Shown here piece after piece: positions 6,849-15,129 of a stretch of 20,930 nucleotides of DNA. The notes under the pieces are model-generated. The model did no database searches. It saw only the letters and a program-made list of their open reading frames with translations, and was not told the origin of the DNA. How positions within the stretch are numbered: position 1 is the stretch's first letter; every line of letters starts with the position of its first letter. Made by a program: the position numbers and the translations under genes. Source of the DNA: a virus; the IMG/VR virus record IMGVR_UViG_3300023174_000737, positions 1 to 20,930 of that record; one strand, written 5' to 3'.

Positions 6849-8293
6849 ACGTTTCTTCCTGTATTTACGTCAACCGAGTAACTCGGAAATGTGTTAGTTG
6901 GAGCGCCGGTCATACCAGAAAAATCTATACCACCTTCACGAGGAGCTTGTTCGTTTTCTTTGTCTTTTGAATGATCGCCGTAGACCATGTAATCATGAAC
7001 TGCAGATACGTGATCTTTAGCAACTGCAATCTTTGCTTGCACCCACGGTTCAATGATCTGTTCGTCGCCAAGCTTCATAGCAAGATGAAGTGCTTTATTC
7101 GCAAGAGCACGCAGTTGTGTCTTTGCCATTTCAGCAGATTCATCACCATCTGAACCGCCAAGTAGAGGAACGGCTAGGTCTTCCTTTAATGATGCTTGAT
7201 GTCGTCTGATTACATTATTAGCTACGTGTGCAGGTGTTGTATCATCGAGATCTGACGTTTTACTACCAGGTAGACTTGCACTGTATTTTGTGATGTCTTT
7301 ACGACTTGCGACTACGCGAGAACCAGGCGTTTTTTTATCTTTATACGCCGAATAAGGGTGGATAGAAGTTAACTTTTCACCTTTATAATAAAGATCGTAT
7401 GTCGGTTTGCCGTCAGGATGTGCAGTGGTTGATTTTTTACCAGTTTTGACCAGTTTGTAGTCTGGATGCAAATCTGTTGTTTCGACGATTTCGGTGGAGA
7501 CAACTCCGTGTAAAGCTCCCGAATTAAAACCCTCTGTTTCTTCTCCGAGGTGCGGAGTTACAGTAAACTTATGGGTCTTTCCGAGAGTTCCGGTTCTAGC
7601 CTTTGATCTAACGTGAACTGTTTTACCATCGTTCTTTGTTACCATACCATAACCTTTATCGCCTGTGCCGTGCTGATAGAAGTCGGTGTGCATACCAACA
7701 TCCATACCCTTCGCCATGTCTGGGTGCATCTTACCCTTGGCGCCATATTCGCGATGGTTTACTTCGTTGATTGGTTCAACTTCTTCGTTAGTCTTCTTTG
7801 ACTTTTCTGGGTGCATGCTGTAATAAGCACCAAGAGCCATCTGCTTACGTTTTTCTTCAGACTTACCAGCGAACTTCGGATCTTTTGACTTTTGGAAATC
7901 CTTGATGATTTCTCCAGCTGAAGTCTTCTTTGTCAGAACTTCTTTCAGAGTCTTCTTTGTCTTAGAGCAATCAGCCATTTCGTGCACCGGACAATAAACA
8001 CTTTCGGCTGTCATATTACATTTTGCAGCTTCATTTACGCTTTCTGAATCTTTGATATTTTTGCGACCATGTTTTGTTTCTTTAGCAAGAGCAGGTTTGA
8101 TGTTCGTAGCCTGATATACATCGTCGCCGTTACCAACGCGATCTGAATGCTTCTCAGTCTTGTGTAGTTTTACGAATTCTTGTTCGTTCGGAGCCTTCGG
8201 AGCGTAATCAACACCAGGATCTTTGCCAGTTGATCCCGGTACGACCTTGGAGGCTTTTACGCCGTTTAGGATATTTTTAAGCGTCTTCGCCAT
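6845..8293 (-). CDS. Lys-rich prohead/internal head protein candidate
   Basis: This 482-residue protein lies between the gp67-like core gene and gp21, where T4 has gp68 (141 aa), but it is much larger and cannot be called gp68. The N-terminal 250 residues are rich in Lys, His and Gly. A Cys cluster occurs at 92, 101 and 109 (C-x8-C-x7-C). Residues 137-165, around SKDPKFAGKSEEKRKQMALG, and the C-terminal helix around EPWVQAKIAVAKDHVSAVHD (415-434) resemble segments I recall from head-core proteins of other T4-like phages. Sites fitting the gp21 rule are LKE (116-118), INE (175-177) and LKE (369-371). ATG at 8293 overlaps the previous gene by 17 nt. Virion or scaffold role inferred. Confidence 0.7.
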   Translation of the reverse strand: MAKTLKNILNGVKASKVVPGSTGKDPGVDYAPKAPNEQEFVKLHKTEKHSDRVGNGDDVYQATNIKPALAKETKHGRKNIKDSESVNEAAKCNMTAESVYCPVHEMADCSKTKKTLKEVLTKKTSAGEIIKDFQKSKDPKFAGKSEEKRKQMALGAYYSMHPEKSKKTNEEVEPINEVNHREYGAKGKMHPDMAKGMDVGMHTDFYQHGTGDKGYGMVTKNDGKTVHVRSKARTGTLGKTHKFTVTPHLGEETEGFNSGALHGVVSTEIVETTDLHPDYKLVKTGKKSTTAHPDGKPTYDLYYKGEKLTSIHPYSAYKDKKTPGSRVVASRKDITKYSASLPGSKTSDLDDTTPAHVANNVIRRHQASLKEDLAVPLLGGSDGDESAEMAKTQLRALANKALHLAMKLGDEQIIEPWVQAKIAVAKDHVSAVHDYMVYGDHSKDKENEQAPREGGIDFSGMTGAPTNTFPSYSVDVNTGRNV

Positions 8294-8507
8294 CTTCCTG
8301 GTCCTCTACTTCTTCTGTTTCGAAATCTTCTTCAGTTTCATCGGAACGGTTTCCGAACATGTTCATCGCGATTTCTTGTTTCTTACCTTCAATCGCCGAA
8401 GCAACTCTATCCTGAAGAATAGCCTTGAAAGCGTCTTCGAAATCGATAGGCTTCTGATTAGAACTGAACTTGATAAGATCTGCTACCCGAGCTTCAATTT
8501 CCGTCAT
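8277..8507 (-). CDS. 67: Prohead core protein gp67-like
   Basis: T4 gp67 (PIP) is a small acidic prohead-core protein needed for proper head shape and chopped up by gp21. This 76-residue product is a short helical protein: IDFEDAFKAILQDRVASAIE (26-45), then GKKQEIAMNMF, then a very acidic tail (Glu/Asp-rich from about residue 54 to the end). That arrangement and its location directly after the portal gene match gp67. ATG at 8507 with AAGGA about 10 nt upstream. It starts 11 nt after the gp20 stop, and its 3' end overlaps the next gene by 17 nt, indicating translational coupling. Confidence 0.75.
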   Translation of the reverse strand: MTEIEARVADLIKFSSNQKPIDFEDAFKAILQDRVASAIEGKKQEIAMNMFGNRSDETEEDFETEEVEDQEDGEDA

Positions 8508-8518
8508 GTCTATAATCC

Positions 8519-10234
8519 TTATTTATTTCTTGCCAAAATTTGCACTGCTGACCTATATTTAGATTCGTCCTGTATAGAACGTTTATCTTTTTTTCCTAAA
8601 AGATCAACTGTTGCTTCGGCTTCTCTGATTTTTTTAGTTTGTGCATCATCTTCTGGGGGAGCTCCTGAATCTACACTGCCCTCCGGAGGTTGTTCGCCGT
8701 CGGTCGATGATGAATCAATCATTCCATCCATAGGAGAAGGAGGATTCCAACGAGGATCATCCTGCTCTTCATCAATCTGTTTGTCTTGTTCTTCAATATC
8801 GTCATCTGACTGCTGAAGAATGTTCTTGCGCGCCCACTCATGCGAGTAGTACTTACCAAGTAGACCACCCTGATCCATAGTCATCATGAGCTGAGCACGA
8901 TTCTGAATCATTTCGGCATTCTTCAGCTCAGTGAAGTAGTTGTCCTTGGCGAAGTCGAATCCGATATCCGGAGCAATATTCTGCCAATCTTCAATTGACA
9001 TAATACCTTTCAGAACCAACTGCTTTTCTAACAGTGAAGTGAACAGAGTGCTGAAACGACCGCGAAGTCTTGAGATGAACTTAGAGAACTTCAGTTCGTC
9101 TCTTGTAACTTCTGTTGCTCTACCAAGAGAGAACAGAGCATCAGAATTGAGACGGTTCACAGGCACGTTTAGAGTTTGATACATCTTTTTCTGGAAGTAA
9201 AGAACGTCATCCATTTGACCGAGGGTTTGACCACCTGGTAATGTAGTCACTTCCGTACCACGTCCGCCTTCTCTACGAGGCAGCCAGTAGTCTTCAAGCA
9301 TTGTCATGAACTTTCTGTCGTCGCGAACTTCACCAGTTGCGCCGTCGTAAATCAAACGATTTTTGTGCTTGACCATAATGTCGCGAACATACTGCTCAGC
9401 TTTCATTTTAGGCAAGTTACCAACGTCGATGTACCAGATACGACGCTCGGGAGCGCGTGCGAGGCGGTAGATGACTAGAGCATCTTCAAGAGTACGAAGC
9501 TGATTGAGTGCTTTGATTGCTTTGTGAAGATATGAGAGAACCATTGTTCCCTGAGTATCAGACAATCCAGATGTAATATACACAACTGAGTCTTTAGCAA
9601 TCTTCATACCAGTTGTAGAAGGACCAACTACCTTATTACCGTAGTTGAAACCCTTGTCATTGAAAATGAAGTATTCGTTCTGAACCTTGGGAACAACAGC
9701 CTCGTGACCGTCTCCACCAGGAACTTTTCTTTTTGCTACTTCACGAACTTTACGGATTTTTCTAGGATCAACGTATCTGACTTCCTTGATACCAGCGCTT
9801 ACGTTCTTTTCGTCAATAACAACATGGTAATACAATCTACCATCGATGTACCAGCGACGAAAAATCTCGTATGATCTTGATTGGAAATCTAAGATGTTCA
9901 GAACGTTTTTAAATTCGTCCCGAATGGCTTTTTTAACCTTGTCTGTGACTTCAAGGTTGTCGAGAACGATACTGACGATATTTTGTTCATCTATTGAAAT
10001 TGATTCGTTAACAATTTCATCTACAGCCGAATCAATTTCAGGCTGTAGAGACATTTCTCTGTATTTGGTTACTAACTCGGCTTCGGTTCTTACCGTTCCG
10101 TCTAGGTCAATATAAGTCCCATAAGCACCACCAGCAGCAACAATAACTGCTCCGTCATCTGCTTCTTTCGGAGCAAAAGACGGAGCTGTATCAACAGGAA
10201 CTTTACGTTGGAATTCGAATCCGAATAGTTTCAT
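8519..10234 (-). CDS. 20: Portal vertex protein gp20
   Basis: gp20 forms the dodecameric ring at the unique head vertex that initiates head assembly and provides the DNA channel and terminase docking site. The 571-residue product (T4: 524) contains family-typical segments: EIDSAVDEIVNESIS (66-80), FRRWYIDGRLYYHVV (about 125-139), YVDPRKIRKVRE, a stem/wing region with RLARAPERRIWYIDVGNLPK, and RLRGRFSTLFTSLLEKQL. The C-terminal roughly 95 residues form an acidic, Pro/Ser-rich and probably disordered extension (SDDDIEEQDKQIDEEQ, then EQPPEGSVDSGAPPEDD) followed by a basic tail. ATG at 10234 has only a weak GGA about 13 nt upstream and no perfect late octamer nearby, so it may depend on read-through from gp19 past the hairpin at 10250-10277. 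Confidence 0.97.
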   Translation of the reverse strand: MKLFGFEFQRKVPVDTAPSFAPKEADDGAVIVAAGGAYGTYIDLDGTVRTEAELVTKYREMSLQPEIDSAVDEIVNESISIDEQNIVSIVLDNLEVTDKVKKAIRDEFKNVLNILDFQSRSYEIFRRWYIDGRLYYHVVIDEKNVSAGIKEVRYVDPRKIRKVREVAKRKVPGGDGHEAVVPKVQNEYFIFNDKGFNYGNKVVGPSTTGMKIAKDSVVYITSGLSDTQGTMVLSYLHKAIKALNQLRTLEDALVIYRLARAPERRIWYIDVGNLPKMKAEQYVRDIMVKHKNRLIYDGATGEVRDDRKFMTMLEDYWLPRREGGRGTEVTTLPGGQTLGQMDDVLYFQKKMYQTLNVPVNRLNSDALFSLGRATEVTRDELKFSKFISRLRGRFSTLFTSLLEKQLVLKGIMSIEDWQNIAPDIGFDFAKDNYFTELKNAEMIQNRAQLMMTMDQGGLLGKYYSHEWARKNILQQSDDDIEEQDKQIDEEQDDPRWNPPSPMDGMIDSSSTDGEQPPEGSVDSGAPPEDDAQTKKIREAEATVDLLGKKDKRSIQDESKYRSAVQILARNK

Positions 10235-10249
10235 TTATTTTATTTTTCC

Positions 10250-10277
10250 AAAAATGGAGAGGAGTAATCCCCTCTCC
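10250..10277 (-). terminator. Probable terminator or attenuator between gp19 and gp20
   Basis: On the minus strand GGAGAGG, an 8-nt loop GGATTACT and CCTCTCC form a 7-bp stem followed by ATTTTT. It lies 25 nt past the gp19 stop. The T-run is short, so termination may be partial, which would reduce portal relative to tube protein. Confidence 0.6.
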
Positions 10278-10301
10278 TTCACAATATATATTATTTTACG
10301 A

Positions 10302-10874
10302 TCAGCCGCCAGGCTCGCCGGTGTCGATAGCAGCACCAGTTCCACCAAACTGAATCGGAATCCAATAATCGTAAGAGAATGTTACATCGAACGTCTGAAT
10401 AGCGTTTGTGTTATCCCAGTCCAGAGCCATATTAGAAACGGTTGTCGGAAAAATACCAACAAACTGATAAGATCTAATAGCGGTGCCGTCCTTAGAGAAC
10501 TGTGTTACATAAGCATCTGTATTCTTGTAACTGTTTGCCGCAAGAAGCTTTACGTTTCCGACAAACTGATTGATCTGATTTGACCAATCTTCAAACATAT
10601 TTCTTACTAGATAATCTTCATCATTCATAACCGTGACGGACCAATCGGCGAAAGTACGATCGCCAGCCAACTTAATCTGACGACCAAAATACGGAACGTT
10701 TACTGGATCGATAGTTGCTGCCGGAACTTCGGAAGCGCGACAAGTAAAAACAAACTTATCGATTGTCGCTTGATCTTCGCCGATATTTGGATTGATCTGA
10801 ACTTGAAAAAGGCTTGGTCTTGCGCCACCTAACGTAAGACCGCGACTTTTGAAGTCATTGATATTAAAAGCCAT
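10302..10874 (-). CDS. 19: Tail tube protein gp19
   Basis: gp19 hexamers stack to form the inner tail tube through which DNA passes. The 190-residue product (T4: 163) carries the family signature AGDRTFADWSVTVMNDE (70-86), nearly identical to T4. It also has FTCRASEVPA near the start and the C-terminal LDWDNTNAIQTFDVTFSYDYW. ATG at 10874 has an excellent AGGAG 9 nt upstream. It follows gp18 by 28 nt; an AATAAATA element (10897-10904), one mismatch from the late octamer, could give an extra weak start. Confidence 0.97.
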   Translation of the reverse strand: MAFNINDFKSRGLTLGGARPSLFQVQINPNIGEDQATIDKFVFTCRASEVPAATIDPVNVPYFGRQIKLAGDRTFADWSVTVMNDEDYLVRNMFEDWSNQINQFVGNVKLLAANSYKNTDAYVTQFSKDGTAIRSYQFVGIFPTTVSNMALDWDNTNAIQTFDVTFSYDYWIPIQFGGTGAAIDTGEPGG

Positions 10875-10902
10875 GTTCGTTACTCCTGTTTTTCTTTATT
10901 TA

Positions 10903-13014
10903 TTAGAACTGACCGATGATTGTTGAGAACTGAACGCCAGTTCGAACAGCCACGAAATTCAGCTGAATAAAGTTGATTGAACGATTTGGCTTGATGTAAA
11001 TATCACCCCAGAACTCATTGCGATCAATTCTTTCTGCTGTGTTATTTGTGGAGTCGCAAACAACCAGGAAGTCAGTTATACCACGACGAGCCTGAACGTC
11101 GCGCAGATAAGGAACGACTAGGTTTTTAAACTGCGATCTTGTAAATTCATCGTTGAACTCAAATAGAGAGAATCTTGAAGCATTGGAGATTGCTTTTTCG
11201 AGCGTGATGAATAGGCGACGAACATTGATACGATCGAATGCAGAAGGCTTCTTTGTTCCAGTCTTATCACCGAACAGAACTGTTCCCTGACCTGGGAATG
11301 TTACAATCGGATTGATCGAGTTTTTGTAAAGGAGATCTCTTTCGAGCTTTACTGGATTATAACGAAGCTTTACAATGTTTTTAATCTGACCGCGATTGAA
11401 ACCGGCTGGAGAAAACCAAGCATCGTTTGTTGCTTCTGTTCTTGCTGCAAGACCAGCGATATCGCCGTTCAGAGGAACATAACGATAAACGTCGTTATAA
11501 CGATCGTACATATACTTGTAACTTGAGTCGTAAACAGCGTATGTAGAATCAGAAAGAGCGCCAAACCAGTTAACAAGTGAATTAGCTTCTGCACCGACAT
11601 TGTTTTTTACAAGATTGTCATCTGGAGAAATGAACGCGACACAGTCTTTACGAGCTTCGGCGATATTCTGAATCAGATAATTCGCAAGCTGAAAGTTATT
11701 TACAGTCTGACCATTTACAGTTGTAGAACCGCCAGTTGGTTTACCCTGCAACAGTAGAGCAATATCGACTGTCTCTGTAGATTTATAAAGATCATACGCA
11801 GAAGCAAGAATGTTTAGAGGGGCTGTTGATTCTGTATAACCATCAGTTCCACCAGCGAACGATAGAGACAGAGGAGACATGTTAGATGAATTTGCGATAT
11901 TTAGAGCAACATTTGAAACAGCACCGGTACGATCGTTAGCCCACCATACGTAAACAGAACCATCGTTGATTACTGTTTTATAGTAAAGTGAAGCGCCTGC
12001 CTGAGACTTAGCATCTGTGGCGCGAGAAACGTTTTCAAAAACTTCTAGAACTGCATTAGGAATTCCAGTGAACATACCGTCTTGGTCAACAACCACTACG
12101 TGCATAGTATCAACGGCTGAAGTGTTACCGAAGTTTGTATTATAGTAAGAAGATACAGGAGCTCCATCGACTCTGTCGAAGAATTCCCAGTTTCTTGTTA
12201 CGTTAATAACAGAAGTGTTACCGTTTGTTGTCGTATTAGCGACGTAATCAGTTGAAAGCTTATAACCGCCATCGAAACTTACAGAGAATGTTGATACCGA
12301 AGCGTTAGCAGTAACCGAACCAACAGAAGTAACTTTCAGATACTGAGTTCCGATAGAACTGTTTCCTACAGTTACAGCATCACCGACTATTAAACCATTC
12401 GCGATTGTATTTGCATAAGTGTTAGCTGCGCCAACAACGCCATCAGAAGTGAACGAGAAAGTACCTGTGTTCGAACCAATGCTTAAAGAGAAAGAACCAG
12501 TAATCGTGTTACTTGTTACGTTTCCAACAAGAGCGAGGTTTGAGCTGTATGCGTTAACGCTGTCGCAAACCGAGATCTTCAGCGATGTTCCAAGATAACC
12601 AGGATACTTTGCGATATAAACTGCATTTGAAGAAGTGTTACCATCACGAACGTTTAGATAATCATTTCTGTTCTTTACAACGTTAGCCGCTACGTTTGCT
12701 ACGTTCGTATTTGCAATCGCGTTAAACGCGCCTTGAGCAGCATTTGAGCTAGTCGTATTGGCAGCACGAACTACGTAAAGAGAAGAACCGTAACCAAGAA
12801 AGTTAGCGGCAGTGAAAAAAGTCTCGTAGTTGTTTGATGTTGGTTTACCGAATGTGTTAACGAGAACGTTTTCATCGGTTACCAAAAATCTTTCGCCAAC
12901 CGGACCCCAGCGAAAAATGCCGGCAACTGCACCGGTTGAAGTGGCTACGCCTGGAACAACTGTAGTAAGGTCGACCTCAGTTACGTTTACGCCAGGACTT
13001 ATTTGATATGCCAT
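10903..13014 (-). CDS. 18: Contractile tail sheath protein gp18
   Basis: gp18 subunits form the sheath that contracts on infection. The 703-residue product (T4: 659) matches T4 gp18 at both ends: SPGVNVTEVDLTT near the start, FRWGP (34-38), NTFGKPTS, NFLGYGSSLYVVRA. The C-terminal half has ARKDCVAFISP, YKYMYDRYNDVYRYVPLNGD, WFSPAGFNRGQI, VLFGDKT, AFDRINVRRLF, VVCDSTNNT and the final RSINFIQLNFVAVRTG. The region of about 85-270 is unusually rich in Asn, Ser, Thr, Ala and Val and corresponds to the surface-exposed, variable domains. ATG at 13014 has AAAGGAG 7 nt upstream and a perfect late promoter 46 nt upstream. Confidence 0.98.
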   Translation of the reverse strand: MAYQISPGVNVTEVDLTTVVPGVATSTGAVAGIFRWGPVGERFLVTDENVLVNTFGKPTSNNYETFFTAANFLGYGSSLYVVRAANTTSSNAAQGAFNAIANTNVANVAANVVKNRNDYLNVRDGNTSSNAVYIAKYPGYLGTSLKISVCDSVNAYSSNLALVGNVTSNTITGSFSLSIGSNTGTFSFTSDGVVGAANTYANTIANGLIVGDAVTVGNSSIGTQYLKVTSVGSVTANASVSTFSVSFDGGYKLSTDYVANTTTNGNTSVINVTRNWEFFDRVDGAPVSSYYNTNFGNTSAVDTMHVVVVDQDGMFTGIPNAVLEVFENVSRATDAKSQAGASLYYKTVINDGSVYVWWANDRTGAVSNVALNIANSSNMSPLSLSFAGGTDGYTESTAPLNILASAYDLYKSTETVDIALLLQGKPTGGSTTVNGQTVNNFQLANYLIQNIAEARKDCVAFISPDDNLVKNNVGAEANSLVNWFGALSDSTYAVYDSSYKYMYDRYNDVYRYVPLNGDIAGLAARTEATNDAWFSPAGFNRGQIKNIVKLRYNPVKLERDLLYKNSINPIVTFPGQGTVLFGDKTGTKKPSAFDRINVRRLFITLEKAISNASRFSLFEFNDEFTRSQFKNLVVPYLRDVQARRGITDFLVVCDSTNNTAERIDRNEFWGDIYIKPNRSINFIQLNFVAVRTGVQFSTIIGQF

Positions 13015-13060
13015 TTGTTATCTCCTTTCGAAAGTATATAATAATCGAGCGTTTCAAACT

Positions 13061-13068
13061 TATTTATA
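13061..13068 (-). promoter_or_regulatory. T4-type late promoter for gp18
   Basis: Perfect TATAAATA on the minus strand, 46 nt before the gp18 ATG and overlapping the gp17 stop codon region (13064). Confidence 0.75.
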
Positions 13069-14707
13069 AAAACCCATGTTCTGGCTCGTCGTTCATCCAT
13101 CCTCTAATAGTCGGAGCCTCGACTATTTCAGCATGAGTCATACCATTATCAACAAATCCAAACGGAGTAAGATCCTGTGAAATTTCTTCATCTGTTTTTT
13201 CGCGGAGCCTCGCGAGTGTATTTATAGAAGTAAGCTCCTTGAAATACATCTGATCCGAAAGCCAAGCGAACAGAACCAACCCCATGACCATGTCATCGTG
13301 TTTACCAGACTCTGCTTCGTAGGACAATCCTTTTCTAGAAAAAGTAGAGAGTTCGCTAATAGTTTCAAAATCATTTATTACAAACTGATTTTGTTCGATG
13401 AGAAGCTTCAAGATTGAACAACCGACAGATTTTACTGATTTTGTTGTTCTGATACCTTTGTCGATATTACCGCCGAAACCTGAAGTGATTCTCTTGCCGC
13501 TTCTGCCAGCTGATTCTGTGAACAGAACGTTATCGTATTCAAAATCATAATGTAATGAATTTGCTACCTGACCACCCATGTTATTGATTTCAACAAGAAC
13601 AACAGCGCTGTTATACGATTTGCAAACTCTGAAAACAATCTCAGCATAGTCAATTGGCGACACTAGATTGTTACGGTAAGTGCAGACCTGTTTGTAAGGC
13701 ATAGAATGAACGTCTATTATACTGAATGCCGAGTAGTCTAAACCTTTGCCCTCTGAAACGTCGACGATACAGACGTAAGGGTGATCTTTCACAGGCTGTT
13801 CAAATAACTGCAATCCATCGTTTTTATGCATTGGTATTTGGTATACGAGCTCTTTTAGTTTCCAACCAGCGATAAGAGTACCAGAGCTACCTTGAAATTC
13901 TACACAGTACTCTTGATCGAACTTTTCTGTATCAAAATTCAATGCTGAAAGAGCGTCTTTTCTCCAGGCTTCATCTCTTCCTGGAACGTCATGCCACATT
14001 ACTTTGATTGGCTTGTAGTTACTTTTACCTTCGGCTGCGTTCTGCCATATTTTGTAGAAATGATTCAGACCATTTGGAGTTGATACCAAAACGATCTTTG
14101 ATTCTGTACCAGATGAAATAGTTGGGTAAACGGATGTAAAAAATTCGTCCCAGTTCTCTATGAACGCAGCTTCGTCGATAAACAATAGGTTGATAGAGTA
14201 ACCACGAATGTTATTAGAAGAAGTAGCAGCTGCGATTACTCGGCTGTTGTTTTCTAACTCGAACGATCCTTTGTTCCATTCTTTTACTCCCTGTTGAAGC
14301 CACTTAGGAAGATATTGATACGCCAGCTGAATACGCCCAAGGATTTCACGTGCCGTATCGCCTTTATTTGCAAGTAGAGCGACGGTCTTATCGGCATGGA
14401 AAATAATATACCAAAGAATGAATCCGCAAGTTGTAGTCGACTTACCAGCCTGTCTAGCCGTCGCGATAACGGTGTATCTTTCTTCCGCCATCGTTCTGAG
14501 CATTTGTTCTTGATACGGATAAGGAACGAAGTTAACTAGACCACGATCGATGTTAATGATCTTCATGTAAGTTGTAACGAAGTACACAACATCGTTTTTA
14601 CATTTCATGTATTCTTGAACTAAATCCGGAGACCAGTTTACAGAAACTCCGCTGCGTTTTAGATTTGGATTACCAAGGTAACTTTTGAAGTTGTTAATCT
14701 CATTCAC
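13064..14707 (-). CDS. 17: Large terminase subunit gp17
   Basis: gp17 is the ATP-driven DNA-packaging motor and headful nuclease. The 547-residue product (T4: 610) has an ATPase domain with Walker A-type ARQAGKST (84-91), Walker B LLFIDE (174-179) and coupling motif STPNG (209-213). The RNase H-like nuclease domain has three acidic positions: Asp316 in CIVDVSEG, Glu373 in VLVEINN, and Asp471/472 in KHDDMVMG. Spacing fits T4 D401/E458/D542. The frame opens with GTG at 14707, whose last bases overlap the gp16 stop (GTGA); GAGGG lies about 10 nt upstream, so a coupled GTG start is the best reading. The nearest ATG at 14703 is out of frame. No intein or intron is visible. Confidence 0.98.
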   Translation of the reverse strand: MNEINNFKSYLGNPNLKRSGVSVNWSPDLVQEYMKCKNDVVYFVTTYMKIINIDRGLVNFVPYPYQEQMLRTMAEERYTVIATARQAGKSTTTCGFILWYIIFHADKTVALLANKGDTAREILGRIQLAYQYLPKWLQQGVKEWNKGSFELENNSRVIAAATSSNNIRGYSINLLFIDEAAFIENWDEFFTSVYPTISSGTESKIVLVSTPNGLNHFYKIWQNAAEGKSNYKPIKVMWHDVPGRDEAWRKDALSALNFDTEKFDQEYCVEFQGSSGTLIAGWKLKELVYQIPMHKNDGLQLFEQPVKDHPYVCIVDVSEGKGLDYSAFSIIDVHSMPYKQVCTYRNNLVSPIDYAEIVFRVCKSYNSAVVLVEINNMGGQVANSLHYDFEYDNVLFTESAGRSGKRITSGFGGNIDKGIRTTKSVKSVGCSILKLLIEQNQFVINDFETISELSTFSRKGLSYEAESGKHDDMVMGLVLFAWLSDQMYFKELTSINTLARLREKTDEEISQDLTPFGFVDNGMTHAEIVEAPTIRGWMNDEPEHGFL

Positions 14708-15129
14708 TTTTTCATGCCCTCAATCATCTTTTGTAGTTCTGAGGTTGAACCTACGAACAGATTGTTCGTCACGTGTTTTTTCGCTTCTTCGTCCTGAGGA
14801 ACGTCTGCCTTGTCAATTGTTCTGATTTGTTGCTGTATGTCAAGCAACTGTTTAGATGCGTTGGTTACAGTGTCCATGAGTTTAGCGAGGACCTCGAACG
14901 CTCTGGGATTTTGTGACTGATCTGCGATTGTTGCAAGCTTTGCAATAGCGTCAGTACCATTTTCTATAACCTCGCGAACGTTCGCGCGCGCGAAAGTGAA
15001 GTCTTCTTTGGCAGAATCATTCTTTGCTGTGTTAACAATAGTAGAAATTGATTTACTATAGTCTGGCGGAACGATTGGTCCCAAATTCAATGCCCTATCG
15101 ATTGGGCTTTCATCATCATTATTGTCCAT
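14704..15129 (-). CDS. 16: Small terminase subunit gp16
   Basis: gp16 forms a ring that recognises DNA and stimulates gp17 ATPase. The 141-residue product (T4: 164) is mainly helical. Its N-terminus carries LNLGPIVPPDYSKSI. A central region (FARANVREVIENGTDAIAKL to LMDTVTNASKQLLDIQQQIR) gives the antiparallel helical hairpin of small terminases, and the acidic/Lys tail ends in LQKMIEGMKK. ATG at 15129 overlaps gp15 by 11 nt, and the stop overlaps the gp17 GTG, so both subunits are translationally coupled. Confidence 0.9.
   Translation of the reverse strand: MDNNDDESPIDRALNLGPIVPPDYSKSISTIVNTAKNDSAKEDFTFARANVREVIENGTDAIAKLATIADQSQNPRAFEVLAKLMDTVTNASKQLLDIQQQIRTIDKADVPQDEEAKKHVTNNLFVGSTSELQKMIEGMKK

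Noticed and set aside
8223-8816. 197-residue open frame on the plus strand
   Set aside because: It is antisense to the gp67-like gene and the ends of two real genes; the sequence is low complexity (Ser/Cys-rich) from complementing acidic codons.
13219-13226. Perfect TATAAATA octamer on the minus strand inside gp17
   Set aside because: It lies about 200 nt before the next start, within conserved coding sequence; the octamer at 13061-13068 already serves gp18. It could still be active, but nothing supports it.
14701-14703. ATG at 14703 as the gp17 start
   Set aside because: It is out of frame with gp17; GTG at 14707 is in frame, coupled to the gp16 stop and well spaced from GAGGG.
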